A DNA stretch of 64,000 nt, taken from Hartmannibacter diazotrophicus (GTDB lineage: Bacteria; Pseudomonadota; Alphaproteobacteria; Rhizobiales; Pleomorphomonadaceae). The translations under genes were made by a program, and so were the position numbers. Numbering within the stretch: position 1 is the first letter of the stretch; every line of letters starts with the position of its first letter. Shown here one piece after another: positions 26,731 to 36,181 of this stretch. Below the pieces are notes generated by a model. It saw nothing but the letters and a program-made list of their open reading frames with translations, made no database searches and had not been told where the DNA came from. Where the stretch lies: NCBI RefSeq assembly GCF_900231165.1, contig NZ_LT960614.1:4852001-4916000 (forward strand). Reading direction: 5' to 3'.

Positions 26731-27974
26731 CGGGCGGTTCCAACCTGTCGCCGGAAACGCTTGCCATCGGTCACGGCTACGACCCGGCAACGGCGCTCGG
26801 CGCGGCCAAGCCGCCGGCCTATCTCGCCTCCACCTTCGTCTACCCGTCCGCGCAGGCCGCCAAGGACCTACATCAAGCTTTCTTCGACGGCGCGGACAAC
26901 GGCGCGACCGGCTATATCTACGGCCGGCTCGGCCATCCCGGCCTCGACATCGTCGAGACGCGTCTCGCAGCCCTCGACCGGGGCGAGGCCTCCGCGATCT
27001 TTGCCACCGGCATGGCGGCGATCTCGGCCGTCTTCCTTGCCTTTCTCGCCCCCGGCGACGTGATCCTGCACAGCCGTCCTGTCTATGGCGGCACCGACAT
27101 GCTGATTACGAGCGAGCTGTCCCGTCTCGGCATCCGGTCGGTCGGGATCTCGGACGGGATCGACCGCTCGGCGCTGATGCGCGACGCCGAGGCTGCAGCA
27201 GATGCCGGGCCGGTGCGGGTCATCTGGGCCGAGACGCCCGCAAATCCGACCGCAGCCCTCGTCGATCTTTCGCTCCTTGGCGAGGCCGCCGACAGGATCG
27301 CGGAGCGGCAGGGCTTTCGGCCCCTGATCGGCATCGACAACACCTTCCTCGGTCCCTTCGTCCAGACGCCGCTGGCGCTTGGCGCCGATCTCTGCATGAC
27401 GTCTCTCACGAAATATGCCGGCGGGCACAGCGACCTGCTCGCGGGCGGCATCTCGGGCTCGGAGCAACTGATAAGCCGACTCAAAGCATTCCGTACTCTC
27501 GTCGGTTCGACGCTCGACGCCCATTCGGCCTGGCTGCTTGCCCGCTCCTTCGAGACGATGGCACTCCGCACGGAACGGGCGGCCGACAATGCCGCCAAGA
27601 TCGCCGCCACGCTGCGCGGCCATCCGAAGGTCGCCTCGGTCACCTATGTCGGCTTCACGCCGCATCAGTCCGTCCTGGAACGGCAGTGCCGCGGCGCCGG
27701 CTCGACCTTTTCCTTCCGACTCTCCGTCGACGAGGCCGAGGGCGAGGCGGCGGCCTTCCGCCTGCTCGATGCCCTCAAGGTCATGCGCGTCGCCGTCAGC
27801 CTCGGCGGCACCGAGACACTGATCTGCCACCCGGCGACCACGACGCACTATGCCGTGCCGCGCGAGCGGCGCGTGGCGGCAGGCATCACCGACGCGACGC
27901 TGCGCATTTCCGTCGGGCTCGAAAATGTCCGCGACCTCACCTCGGACCTTGAAACGGCACTGGAGGCCGTCTGA
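26727..27974 (+). CDS. PLP enzyme of Cys/Met metabolism family
   Basis: 415-residue PLP enzyme of the cystathionine gamma-synthase/gamma-lyase fold. The PLP lysine is in SLTKYAGGHSDLLAGG, the cofactor Asp in IGIDNTFLGPF, the phosphate-site segment is TGMAAIS, the ring-stacking Tyr is in RPVYGGTD and the carboxylate Arg in LRISVGLEN. The usual Y-S-R-x-x-N-P-T is YGRLGHPG, and the Cys typical of methionine gamma-lyase is Gly. So a beta/gamma-elimination or replacement is expected, but substrate choice probably differs from the standard enzymes. It overlaps genes on both sides (ATGA and TGATG), so it belongs to the Rieske pathway. Confidence 0.9.
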   Translation: MTGGSNLSPETLAIGHGYDPATALGAAKPPAYLASTFVYPSAQAAKDLHQAFFDGADNGATGYIYGRLGHPGLDIVETRLAALDRGEASAIFATGMAAISAVFLAFLAPGDVILHSRPVYGGTDMLITSELSRLGIRSVGISDGIDRSALMRDAEAAADAGPVRVIWAETPANPTAALVDLSLLGEAADRIAERQGFRPLIGIDNTFLGPFVQTPLALGADLCMTSLTKYAGGHSDLLAGGISGSEQLISRLKAFRTLVGSTLDAHSAWLLARSFETMALRTERAADNAAKIAATLRGHPKVASVTYVGFTPHQSVLERQCRGAGSTFSFRLSVDEAEGEAAAFRLLDALKVMRVAVSLGGTETLICHPATTTHYAVPRERRVAAGITDATLRISVGLENVRDLTSDLETALEAV

Positions 27975-29566
27975 TGACCGTGATCGATGAAAGCTCCATC
28001 GCCGGCAAGTTTCCGCCGCCCGAAAGCGAGGTGGATGTGCTCGTGGTCGGCGCGGGGCCGGCCGGCCTTGCCGCCGCGACGGATCTCGCCGCGTCCGGCC
28101 TCTCGGTGCTGCTCGTCGACGAGAACCCGGTCGACGGCCAGCTCATTGGCATGGACGTGCCGCTCTTCTATGGCGGCCGCGCCGACGCCGGCGTGCAGAA
28201 TTCCGCCCGCATGATGGAGCGGATCTTCGAAAGTAACCCGGCCATCGAGGCCGCCTTCGAGGCAGGTGTCGACGTGCAGCTCGGTATCACCTGCTGGGGG
28301 CTCTACCTGCCGTCCGAAGGCTCCCGCGAGCTTCCCGGCCCCATCGCGGGTCTTGCCGACCAGACCCGCGCCTGGACCGTCGGCTTCAAGCGCGTGGTGC
28401 TGGCCACCGGCGCCCGCGATCTCGTCACCTTCTTCGACGGCGCCGACCAGCCGGGCGTCATGGGCGCCGCCGGCCTTCATGCGTTGCTGACGAAATACGA
28501 TGCCTTTGACGGCCGTCGCATGGTTGTCTTCGGCTCTGGCGATCTCGCCCTCGCGTCAGCGGAACTCGCTCTTTCGAAGGGTGTGGAGGTCGCTGCGCTG
28601 GTCGAGGTCGCCGCCGAACCGCAGGGCGATCCGGACCGCATCGCCGCGTTGTCGGCACAGGGCGTTTCGATCTTCTACAACACCGTGATCGCGTCCGCCA
28701 AACGCGGCGCCTTCGGCGTCGAGGCGGTCGAGATCGTTGCCTCCGACGGAGTTGGCGAGAGGCAGACGATCGAGTGCGACACCGTCTGTCTCGCACTCGG
28801 CCTCGTGCCCGTCGTTGACCTGTTCGACGTCGCCGGCGCGAGCCTTGTGCTTGACGGCACGCGTGGCGGCTTCGCGCCGGATACGCCCGATGGCGTGACC
28901 ACGACCTCGCCCCTCGTCTTCGGCGCCGGCGACTGCATGGGTGTCGGCGTGGCACTTGCCGATCCAGAAGCCTCCGAGGCCCATGGCCGGCAGGCGGCCG
29001 CGGCGGTCAAGGCATCCCTCGGCCTTGCCGCCGCCACGGCCCTCGCCGCTCAATTCCCATCAGGCGCAGACCAGCTGCCCTATCGCCGGATGGTCATGGA
29101 AACGCTGCTTGCAACCGGTGGCACCGACGTTCTCGCCTGCCAGTGCGAGGAGGTGACGCGCGGCGACCTGCTCGGCGTTCGTGCCCCGCGCTATCTCGGC
29201 GATCCGACCGAAAAGAGCCTTTGCCACGACTTGAAGGATCTGGCCAAGGCCGGCCCGCTCAGCCACGACCAGATGAAGCGCCTCACCCGCGTTTCCATGG
29301 GCGCCTGCCAGGCGCGGCGCTGCCGCGAGCAGGTGGCGATGCTGATGGCGATCGGCGCGGATCTGCCGACCGACGCGGTCCCGCTCGCCGGCTACCGCGC
29401 GCCTGTGCGCCCGCTGCCGCTCGGCGTGCTCGCGACGCTGGAGGAAATGCCGGACATGGCCAAGCATTGGTCGGTCTGGTTCGCGATCCCGACCCAGTGG
29501 ATCCCCTACGACCTCATCGGCACGCCGGAGGAATTCTCCTTCGTCGACGAACACACGCACCTCTGA
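27974..29566 (+). CDS. OoxA/HcnB-like FAD and [2Fe-2S] dehydrogenase subunit
   Basis: 530-residue flavoprotein resembling the alpha subunit of opine oxidase (OoxA), hydrogen cyanide synthase (HcnB) and heteromeric proline dehydrogenases. The N terminus has VVGAGPAGLAAATDL with a following VDENP, and a second dinucleotide motif FGSGDLALASAEL lies mid-chain. A BFD-like [2Fe-2S] region has Cys389, Cys391, Cys445 and Cys450 (C-x-C...C-x4-C). Such subunits pair with a D-amino-acid-oxidase-like subunit that holds the substrate; the next gene is one. Together they should oxidise a secondary amine or N-substituted amino acid. Confidence 0.87.
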   Translation: MTVIDESSIAGKFPPPESEVDVLVVGAGPAGLAAATDLAASGLSVLLVDENPVDGQLIGMDVPLFYGGRADAGVQNSARMMERIFESNPAIEAAFEAGVDVQLGITCWGLYLPSEGSRELPGPIAGLADQTRAWTVGFKRVVLATGARDLVTFFDGADQPGVMGAAGLHALLTKYDAFDGRRMVVFGSGDLALASAELALSKGVEVAALVEVAAEPQGDPDRIAALSAQGVSIFYNTVIASAKRGAFGVEAVEIVASDGVGERQTIECDTVCLALGLVPVVDLFDVAGASLVLDGTRGGFAPDTPDGVTTTSPLVFGAGDCMGVGVALADPEASEAHGRQAAAAVKASLGLAAATALAAQFPSGADQLPYRRMVMETLLATGGTDVLACQCEEVTRGDLLGVRAPRYLGDPTEKSLCHDLKDLAKAGPLSHDQMKRLTRVSMGACQARRCREQVAMLMAIGADLPTDAVPLAGYRAPVRPLPLGVLATLEEMPDMAKHWSVWFAIPTQWIPYDLIGTPEEFSFVDEHTHL

Positions 29567-29576
29567 GGACGCAGCG

Positions 29577-30788
29577 ATGCAGACGGCAGTGACAAACAAC
29601 GCAGGTGACCGGCAGGGGGCCTCGGTCATCGTGGTCGGCGGCGGCGTCACCGGCCTTTCGGCGGCATGGTGGCTGGCGCGTTCCGGCGTCGACGTCCTCG
29701 TCCTCGACAAGGGCATCGTCGGATGGGAGGCCTCGGGCCGCAACGGCGGCGGCTGCACCCACTACAACAGCGCGCTCTTCCACGAGGAGCAGCGGCTCTG
29801 GCCGATGATGGACGAACTTCTCGGCTATCCGACCGAATATTGCCGCGAGCGCATCATCTTTGCGACCGACGAGCATTTTTATCGCGTCTACAAGGCGATG
29901 GGCGAGACCATCGGCGGCCTCGGCTACGATTGGGAGCTGCTGGATGGCGACGAGATCCGGCGCCGCGTGCCGCTGGCTGGTGCGACGGCGCTCGGCGGCA
30001 TCCATCTTCACGTCGGCGGCCATGCCAACCCGCAGCGCACCGTGCAGGCCTATGCCTGGGCCTTGCAGGATCTCGGCGGGCGCATCTTGCAGCATACGCC
30101 CGTGACTTCGATCCGCATGGAGGGGGGCAAGGTGACGGGGGTGGAGACGCCGGCGGGCTTCTTCGGCTGCGACCACCTCGTTGTCGCCAGCGGTCCGCAG
30201 ATCGGCGAACTCATGGGGACGATCGGGATTGACGTGCCGGTTCGCTCCGCCCGCGCCGAGATGATCGTCACCGAACCGCTGCCCCTGATGCCGCTCGGCG
30301 GCGTCGACGGCAATGGGCTCTACGGTCGCCAGACCCTTCGCGGCAATCTTGCCTATGGCGGGGGGCCGCACGAGTGGGTGGACCTGCCCAAGCGCGGCGA
30401 GGCGCCGGCGCGGCCCTCGACCCCGCTCGCGGCAAGCCTTGCCCGCCGCGTCGTCAACCTCTTCCCGAAGGCCGCCCATGCCCGCGTCATCCGAAGTTGG
30501 GCCGGCATCATCGAGAACACGCCGGACGGTCGCCCGATCATCGACCGGCTCGCCGATCCGGGCAATGTCACGCTCTGCACCATGTCGGCGGTCGGCTTCG
30601 GGCTCTCGCCGGCATCCGGCCATGCGATCCGCGATCTTGTCGTCGACGGCGCCTGCTCCTTCACCGATATCTCCAAATACGGCCTATCGCGCTTCGACGG
30701 GCTGGAGGCGGATTGGGCGGAGAAGAAGGGCTGGGTCGCCCGCGAGGAGATGGCGGAAAGTCCCAGTGCCGTACGGCATGTGGCGTGA
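29577..30788 (+). CDS. OoxB/HcnC-like FAD oxidoreductase subunit
   Basis: 403-residue flavoprotein of the D-amino acid oxidase/glycine oxidase family. It has VIVVGGGVTGLSAAWWLA at the FAD site, SGRNGGG (a conserved substrate/flavin segment) and SWAGIIENTPDGRPIID near the C terminus, as in sarcosine oxidase beta and HcnC. GAGGA lies 7 nt before the ATG, 10 nt after the preceding stop, so it is the likely catalytic partner of the OoxA/HcnB-like subunit. Expected reaction: oxidation of an imino or N-alkyl amino acid to an imine that hydrolyses. Confidence 0.88.
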   Translation: MQTAVTNNAGDRQGASVIVVGGGVTGLSAAWWLARSGVDVLVLDKGIVGWEASGRNGGGCTHYNSALFHEEQRLWPMMDELLGYPTEYCRERIIFATDEHFYRVYKAMGETIGGLGYDWELLDGDEIRRRVPLAGATALGGIHLHVGGHANPQRTVQAYAWALQDLGGRILQHTPVTSIRMEGGKVTGVETPAGFFGCDHLVVASGPQIGELMGTIGIDVPVRSARAEMIVTEPLPLMPLGGVDGNGLYGRQTLRGNLAYGGGPHEWVDLPKRGEAPARPSTPLAASLARRVVNLFPKAAHARVIRSWAGIIENTPDGRPIIDRLADPGNVTLCTMSAVGFGLSPASGHAIRDLVVDGACSFTDISKYGLSRFDGLEADWAEKKGWVAREEMAESPSAVRHVA

Positions 30789-30856
30789 GGGAACTGATGG
30801 ATGGAAAGGGAGAAGCGATCGCTCAGTTGCGATCCTACCCGCTCTCTACGCTTCTC

Positions 30857-31004
30857 CATCGTCATTGCCGGGCTTGACCCGGCAACCTACTCGCATTTCC
30901 GAGAGGCGATGAACCCAACTGAGGCAACGGCGCCGTCCAACAACTGACAACCTCCGATGCCACCCCGAGATTGGGTCGCCGGGTCAGGCCCGGCGATGAC
31001 GATG
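30857..31004. repeat. REP-like paired inverted repeat, copy 1
   Basis: Two small hairpins, TTGCCGGG-N5-CCCGGCAA (30865-30885) and TCGCCGGG-N5-CCCGGCGA (30976-30996), face each other as the two ends of a larger inverted repeat with ATCGTCA / TGACGAT edges. Copies with the same layout occur at 37.1 and 48.6 kb. It fills the gap between the OoxB-like and SolA-like genes. Confidence 0.7.
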
Positions 31005-31077
31005 AAAAGGTTTGGTTTCTTTCGGCCCCGTCTTCCTCGTAGACCCTGATTTTCCTTTTCTCCCAACGAGTTCCGCC

Positions 31078-32151
31078 ATGTCCAAATCCAAGAAGGTCTT
31101 CGTCATCGGCGCCGGCATCAACGGCCTCTGCACGGCCTGGGCGTTGGTGCGCCGGGGCTATGAGGTCGAGGTCTTCGAGCGCGGCGGCATCCCCAACCTC
31201 GTCTCCAGTTCCTACGACGAGCACCGCATCACCCGCCACGCCTATGGCACGATGCACGCCTATGCCGACAAGATGCCGGAGGCCTTCCGGCTCTGGGAGC
31301 AGCTATTCGCGGACATCGGCGCGCGCCATCTCGACGAGCGGCCGCAGATCCTCTTCCAGCGCGGCCCCGAGCCCTGGGTCGATGCCTCGATCGTCGATCT
31401 GGACCGCTTCGGCCTCGGCTGGCGCGACTTGTCCCTTGGCGAGGTCGCGGACAGATATCCGATGATCCGCATGGACGGCATGACGCGCGCTGTGTCGATT
31501 GACGGGTCCGGCATTCTCTTCCCGATCCGCATCCTGACCGACCTCGTGGTGCATCTCGGCGCCAAGGGCGTGACATTTCACCAGAGCGCTGACGTCTCCG
31601 ACATCGACCCCGAAAACGCACGCCTGACCGTGGGCGGCACCGTCCACGAGGCCGACCATCTCGTCATTGCGGCAGGTGCCTGGGTGTTGCGGCTGCTCCC
31701 GGAATTAGCCGGCGAAGCAACGCCGTCGCGGCAGGCGGTGCTCTTTCTGTCTCCGCCTGTCGAGCTTGCCGCCGCATGGCGCGAGGCACCCATCTTCCTC
31801 GATCTCGGCAACGACAGTACCACCTACATGCTGCCGCCGCGCCCGGGCACGCGGCTGAAGATCGGCGACCACATCTTCACCCGGCAGGGTGACCCGGATG
31901 CGCCGCGGGTTGCCACCGACGAGGACTGCGCCCGGCTGATGGACTATGGCACCAGGGCGCTCGCCGGCTTCGACCGCTACACGATCCTGGAGCGCAAGGC
32001 CTGCTACTACACGGTCACCGACACGGAGGATTTCGTCATCCGCCCGGTCGGCGGCAAGGCGACTGTGGTCTCCGCCTGTTCCGGCCATGGTTTCAAGCTG
32101 GCCCCGCACTCGGGCGAGGAAGCCGCGCGGCTGGTCGATGCGGCGGGGTGA
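31078..32151 (+). CDS. SolA/monomeric sarcosine oxidase-like flavoprotein
   Basis: 357-residue FAD oxidase of the monomeric sarcosine oxidase/N-methyltryptophan oxidase group. FAD motif VIGAGINGLCTAWAL, then SSYDEHRITRHAYG, the family's post-Rossmann signature. Cys309 in KACYYTVTDTEDF matches the residue that carries covalent FAD (E. coli SolA Cys308). C-terminal SGHGFKLAPHSGE is also typical. It should oxidise an N-methyl amino acid to the amine, formaldehyde and peroxide, a fitting last demethylation after a Rieske monooxygenase. ATG 31078 starts the Rossmann fold at the right distance; it is separated from the preceding gene by a REP-like repeat. Confidence 0.87.
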   Translation: MSKSKKVFVIGAGINGLCTAWALVRRGYEVEVFERGGIPNLVSSSYDEHRITRHAYGTMHAYADKMPEAFRLWEQLFADIGARHLDERPQILFQRGPEPWVDASIVDLDRFGLGWRDLSLGEVADRYPMIRMDGMTRAVSIDGSGILFPIRILTDLVVHLGAKGVTFHQSADVSDIDPENARLTVGGTVHEADHLVIAAGAWVLRLLPELAGEATPSRQAVLFLSPPVELAAAWREAPIFLDLGNDSTTYMLPPRPGTRLKIGDHIFTRQGDPDAPRVATDEDCARLMDYGTRALAGFDRYTILERKACYYTVTDTEDFVIRPVGGKATVVSACSGHGFKLAPHSGEEAARLVDAAG

Positions 32152-32154
32152 CGG

Positions 32155-33348
32155 TCAGGCGAGCGGCCGCCCCTTGCGGAACACCATCCGCTCGCGCGGC
32201 GTCGACGCGACGGCTTCGGAGAGGTTCTCCGCCTTGACGGCAACGAGATCGGCGGGAGAGCCCGGCTCCAGCGTCACCGGGGCCAAGCCCATCACCGCGC
32301 GGCTGTGCGTCGTCACCAGATCGAAGGCGAGCGCCAGGTCCGCGTCGCTGGCAAAGCCGGCGCGATAGCCGATCACCGCCGCCCGTTCGAGCAGATCGCC
32401 GGTGCCGAAGGGCGACCAGGCATCGCGGATGTTGTCGCAGCCGGAAAAGACCCTGACGCCCGCCTCGATCAACGCCTTGATCGGCGGAATGGCGGCATTG
32501 CCCGGCCCGTTGGTCATGATCGAAACGCCGCCGCGTTGAAGTTCCGACGCGGTCGCGGCAAGCTCGCCGGCGTCGACCATGCCGAGGGCATAGGCATGGC
32601 TGACAGCGACATGGCCCTGCATGCCAAGCGCCGCGCTGCGCCGGGCGATCTGCTTGAGTTCGAAGGTGCCGAGCAGCCCCGGATCGTGCAGGTGGATGTC
32701 GACGCCCCGGCCATGCTTCTCGGCAAGCTCGAAGACGGTATCGAGATGGCCTTCCAGATCGTTGTCGATGCCAGCCGGATCGAGACCGCCGACAAGGTCG
32801 ACGCCGAGGCTCAGCGCCTCGTCCATCATCTCCCGGACCTTCGCGGTCAGGCCGCTCTGGGGAAAGGCGACGAACTGGATGTCGACAAGGCCCGCCACCT
32901 CCTCGCGCAGCGCCAGCAGATCGTGGACGTGGGAAAGGCCGATCTCCTCGTCGATGTCGATATGCGAGCGCAGGGCCAGCGTGCCGTAGCCGGCGATCCG
33001 GTCGATCAGCTTGCATGCGCGGACCTTCATCGGCATCTCGCGTGCGGCCGTGGCCCGCTCCTTGCGCTCGGCGGCGATCCGCGCGGCGACCGTGTGGCCT
33101 TCCACATGCGGCCGCCAGGGCAGGCCGAGGAAGGTCTTGTCGAGATGGATGTGCCCATCGACGAAGGCCGGCAACAGCAGGCGGCCTTCAAGGTCGAGCG
33201 CCTCCGTCGCTTCGTTCACCGTCGATGCGGGTTCAATCGAGCCGATGACGCCCGCACCGAGAACGACGTCGAACAGCCCCTCGCGGTCGGCCAGACAGAC
33301 ATTGGCGAGACGAAGCAATGTCGTTCGGTCGTCGGGTGTCTTCAACAT
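32155..33348 (-). CDS. CodA-like amidohydrolase
   Basis: 397-residue metal-dependent hydrolase of the amidohydrolase superfamily, closest in pattern to cytosine deaminase CodA and related deaminases or hydrolases. DGHIHLDKTF carries the first His pair, HIDIDEE and IHLHDPG the middle ligands, VSHAYALG the next His, and GCDNIRDAWSPFG the catalytic Asp region typical of CodA relatives. No signal peptide. Its 3' end is 3 nt from the SolA-like gene and it is divergent from the sugar-binding protein gene, so it could belong to either locus. Substrate unknown. Confidence 0.85.
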   Translation of the reverse strand: MLKTPDDRTTLLRLANVCLADREGLFDVVLGAGVIGSIEPASTVNEATEALDLEGRLLLPAFVDGHIHLDKTFLGLPWRPHVEGHTVAARIAAERKERATAAREMPMKVRACKLIDRIAGYGTLALRSHIDIDEEIGLSHVHDLLALREEVAGLVDIQFVAFPQSGLTAKVREMMDEALSLGVDLVGGLDPAGIDNDLEGHLDTVFELAEKHGRGVDIHLHDPGLLGTFELKQIARRSAALGMQGHVAVSHAYALGMVDAGELAATASELQRGGVSIMTNGPGNAAIPPIKALIEAGVRVFSGCDNIRDAWSPFGTGDLLERAAVIGYRAGFASDADLALAFDLVTTHSRAVMGLAPVTLEPGSPADLVAVKAENLSEAVASTPRERMVFRKGRPLA

Positions 33349-33665
33349 GGAGCGTGTCCTGTCAGCGTCGTGTGATCCTTGCGGAGGGTCCCGCATGCGA
33401 ATGCCATGCCCTTCGGCACCGGCGACTGTGATCGGATTTCGGGAGCCAGGCAACGACGGCGCGGTCCGGTCGGCATTCACATCAGATTGACCGCCCGCCC
33501 GGGCATGGCCGGCAAATGCCTGCACAGATTCTCGGCGCACTGATGTAAAATTCGGCGCTCCCGGTCGACGCCTTGGTGCGGAGGTTGGATCGGCGCGCGC
33601 CGATGCGGTCTGCGAGACCCGGTCAGGGCCGCCGAATTGGGCCGCCGATGATCAATTCTGTGCTG

Positions 33666-33694
33666 GTTCGTTTGAGATTGTTCGAATAAGTTCA
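33666..33694 (+). promoter_or_regulatory. GlpR-like half-site TGTTCGA and repeats
   Basis: TGTTCGA (33679-33685) matches the left half of the GlpR/DeoR consensus ATGTTCG. GTTCG also occurs at 33666 and GTTCA at 33690. The set lies about 120 nt before the binding-protein ATG. The remainder of 33349-33808 shows no gene. Confidence 0.45.
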
Positions 33695-33808
33695 TTTCTG
33701 TTGCAAATGGCACGCGGCATGCAAAGGCACTACCGACCAGCCGTGTCGGCGCCTCGCGCCGGCCTCATGCTCTTTGTCGCGTCGACCATCAACTCCAGGG
33801 GGTTTGCC

Positions 33809-35107
33809 ATGCCGCAGACGCTTTCGACATCCAAGGGAACCCACCGCCGGGGCCTCATGCGCGGCTCTGCCTGCGCGGCGGTCCTGACGGTTCTTTCCGC
33901 GCTCCCGGCGAGCGCCACCGAGATGACGCTCAACCTCGCCTCGATGAACGATCCCTTCGGCGCGGCGATGGCCAAGCTCGCCCCGACGATCAAGGACAAG
34001 ACCGGCGTCGACATCAAGGTCGACATCATGAACTACGGCGAGCTGATGACGAAGACGACGGCCGACTTCGTCGGCGACACGGGCGGCTACGACATCGTCA
34101 CCATGGACAATGTGCTGACCGGCCAGTATGCGACCAGCGGCCAGGTGATCGACCTCAAGCAACTGATCGAAAAGGACAAAGACGAGCTCGACCTCGACGA
34201 CATCTATCCGGCCGTCATGAATTCGCTCGGCGGCTACGGCGACATGCAGGTCGCCTTTCCCTTCTCCGGCTATGCCAACGTGCTCGTCTACCGCACCGAC
34301 ATCTTCAAGGACGCCGGCCTTGAGGCGCCGAAGACCATGCAGGAGCTGATGGCCGACGCGATCAAGGTGACGGACCGCGACAAGAGCCAGTATGGCTGGG
34401 TCGCCAACGGCCAGAAGGGCCCGGCGGTGGCGCAGGACTGGATGCAGTATAACGCCCAACTCGGCGGCTCGATCCTCGGCGAGGACGGCATGCCGGCGAT
34501 CAACTCCGACGCCAACGTGGCGAGCCTTGCCGTCTACAAGGAATTCTTCGACAAGGCGGCTCCTCCCGGCGCCGTCGACTATGACTGGGGCGGGCGCGAG
34601 GAATCCTTCCGCCAGGGCATTTCCGCCACCATGCAGACCTGGTCCGTGGGGGCTGCCGCCTATGGCAATCCGGAGCAGTCCAAGGTGGTCGGCAAGTTCG
34701 CCGTCGTGCTGGCGCCGCCCGGCGAGGGCCTGGCGCCGAAATACGGCATAGGCGGCTGGGGCCTTTCCATCAACAAGGACATTTCCGACGACCGTCAGGC
34801 GGCGGCCTGGAGCGTGATCAAGTATCTGGTCTCCAAGGAGGGTCAGAAGGAACTCGCGCTTCTCGGCGCTGGCGGCTACATCCGCAAGAGCACGCTCGCC
34901 GATCCGGAGCTTCTGGAAAAATACCCCTTCCAGCCGGTGATCGCCGAATCCTTCGAACATGGCGACGGCGACTATCGCCCGCGCATTCCCGAATATCCCG
35001 AGATTCAGGATATCCTCGGAACGGCCGTCAACGCGGTGCTTGCCGGCAATGCCGACCCGAAGGCCGCGCTGGACGATGCGCAGGCGAAGGCCGAGGAACT
35101 GTTCTGA
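33809..35107 (+). CDS. extracellular sugar-binding protein
   Basis: 432-residue periplasmic binding protein of the CUT1 type. The leader carries T-H-R-R-G-L-M-R and a hydrophobic core ending at P-A-S-A-T-E, compatible with Sec or weak Tat export. The mature protein has MNDPFGAAMAKLAP, GGYDIVTMDNVLTGQYA and FPFSGYANVLVYR, typical of carbohydrate binders. ATG 33809 lies after GGGGG. It heads an importer with permeases at 35201 and 36178 and an ATPase on the opposite strand at 37293. The ligand is probably a sugar or polyol, judged from the kinase and dehydrogenase downstream. Confidence 0.9.
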   Translation: MPQTLSTSKGTHRRGLMRGSACAAVLTVLSALPASATEMTLNLASMNDPFGAAMAKLAPTIKDKTGVDIKVDIMNYGELMTKTTADFVGDTGGYDIVTMDNVLTGQYATSGQVIDLKQLIEKDKDELDLDDIYPAVMNSLGGYGDMQVAFPFSGYANVLVYRTDIFKDAGLEAPKTMQELMADAIKVTDRDKSQYGWVANGQKGPAVAQDWMQYNAQLGGSILGEDGMPAINSDANVASLAVYKEFFDKAAPPGAVDYDWGGREESFRQGISATMQTWSVGAAAYGNPEQSKVVGKFAVVLAPPGEGLAPKYGIGGWGLSINKDISDDRQAAAWSVIKYLVSKEGQKELALLGAGGYIRKSTLADPELLEKYPFQPVIAESFEHGDGDYRPRIPEYPEIQDILGTAVNAVLAGNADPKAALDDAQAKAEELF

Positions 35108-35114
35108 GACGGCC

Positions 35115-35160
35115 CGAGGGGATGCAGCCTTCGCACTTGCGTGTGGTCGCCTTCCCCTCG
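35115..35160 (+). promoter_or_regulatory. hairpin between binding-protein and permease genes
   Basis: CGAGGGGA (35115-35122) and TCCCCTCG (35153-35160) form an 8-bp stem around a 30-nt loop, just after the binding-protein stop and before the permease start. Confidence 0.5.
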
Positions 35161-35200
35161 ATGTCCGGTCCAGCAAGGCCCGAAGGATGACCGCGATCTC

Positions 35201-36181
35201 ATGACAGCCACCAGTTCGGATGCGATGGCGAATGACGCGGCGGCCCCTCAGGGCAGGCCAGGAATTTTGGCGCGCCTCTTGCCGCCGCACGAGCCCCTCG
35301 AGGCCCGCCGGCGGCTTTTTTTGCTCACCATCACCCTGCCGGTCGTCCTCTACGTTTTCGTCTGCTCGGTGATCCCGACGCTGCAGGGCCTGTTCTTCAG
35401 CCTCTACCGCTACAATCTCCTGAAGCCGCACCGGAATGCCTTCGTCGGCTTCGACAACTTCGCCCGCCTCTGGTCCGATTCCAGCACCCACGCCGCGATC
35501 GTCAACACGCTCGTCTTCACCGGGTCGGCGGTGGCGCTGGAGTTCGTCATCGGCTTCGCGCTGGCGCTGCTTCTCTGGCGCGACAGCCTCTTCAACCGGA
35601 TCAGCCTTGCGCTCATGCTGGTGCCGGTCGCCGTGACGCCGCTCGCGACCGGGCTCATCTTTCGCGGCCTCCTGACGCCCGACTATGGCCCTATTGGTTA
35701 CTGGGCGCGCACACTCGGCATTTCCGCCGAACGCGGCTTTCTCGGCACGCCCGAGACGGCGCTTGCTACCATCGTCGCCATGGATGTCTGGCAGTGGACG
35801 CCGCTGATGGCGCTGATCCTGCTCGCCGGCCTCAAGGCGATCCCGGCCTCCGTGCTGGAAGCCGCCGAAATGGATGGCGCAACGACCTTGCAGCGCTTCT
35901 TCACGGTCGTGCTGCCGCTGATGGTGCCGACGATCCTGCTCGCGCTGATCCTCAGGATGATCGACGCCACCATGGTCTTCGACACGATCTACGTCACCAC
36001 CAATGGCGGCCCGAACGACGCGACCAACGTGTTGATGATCGCCGCCGTCAAGCAGGGCCTCGAATTCTTCAACGTCGGCAAGGCGGGCGCGATCTCGGCC
36101 CTGATGCTGGCGATGGTCGCCGTCATGGCGAACCTCTTCTTTCTCGCCATCAACCGCTATGACCGGAAGGTAGCGCCATGA
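35201..36181 (+). CDS. sugar ABC transporter permease (MalF-like)
   Basis: 326-residue permease with six hydrophobic helices after a cytosolic N terminus. The ATPase-docking loop is EAAEMDGATTLQRFFTVVLP and FDTIYVTTNGGPNDATN near the C terminus matches the CUT1 family. ATG 35201 is weakly preceded by AAGGA 11 nt away; no better start is visible. Its stop overlaps the next start by 4 nt. Confidence 0.9.
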   Translation: MTATSSDAMANDAAAPQGRPGILARLLPPHEPLEARRRLFLLTITLPVVLYVFVCSVIPTLQGLFFSLYRYNLLKPHRNAFVGFDNFARLWSDSSTHAAIVNTLVFTGSAVALEFVIGFALALLLWRDSLFNRISLALMLVPVAVTPLATGLIFRGLLTPDYGPIGYWARTLGISAERGFLGTPETALATIVAMDVWQWTPLMALILLAGLKAIPASVLEAAEMDGATTLQRFFTVVLPLMVPTILLALILRMIDATMVFDTIYVTTNGGPNDATNVLMIAAVKQGLEFFNVGKAGAISALMLAMVAVMANLFFLAINRYDRKVAP

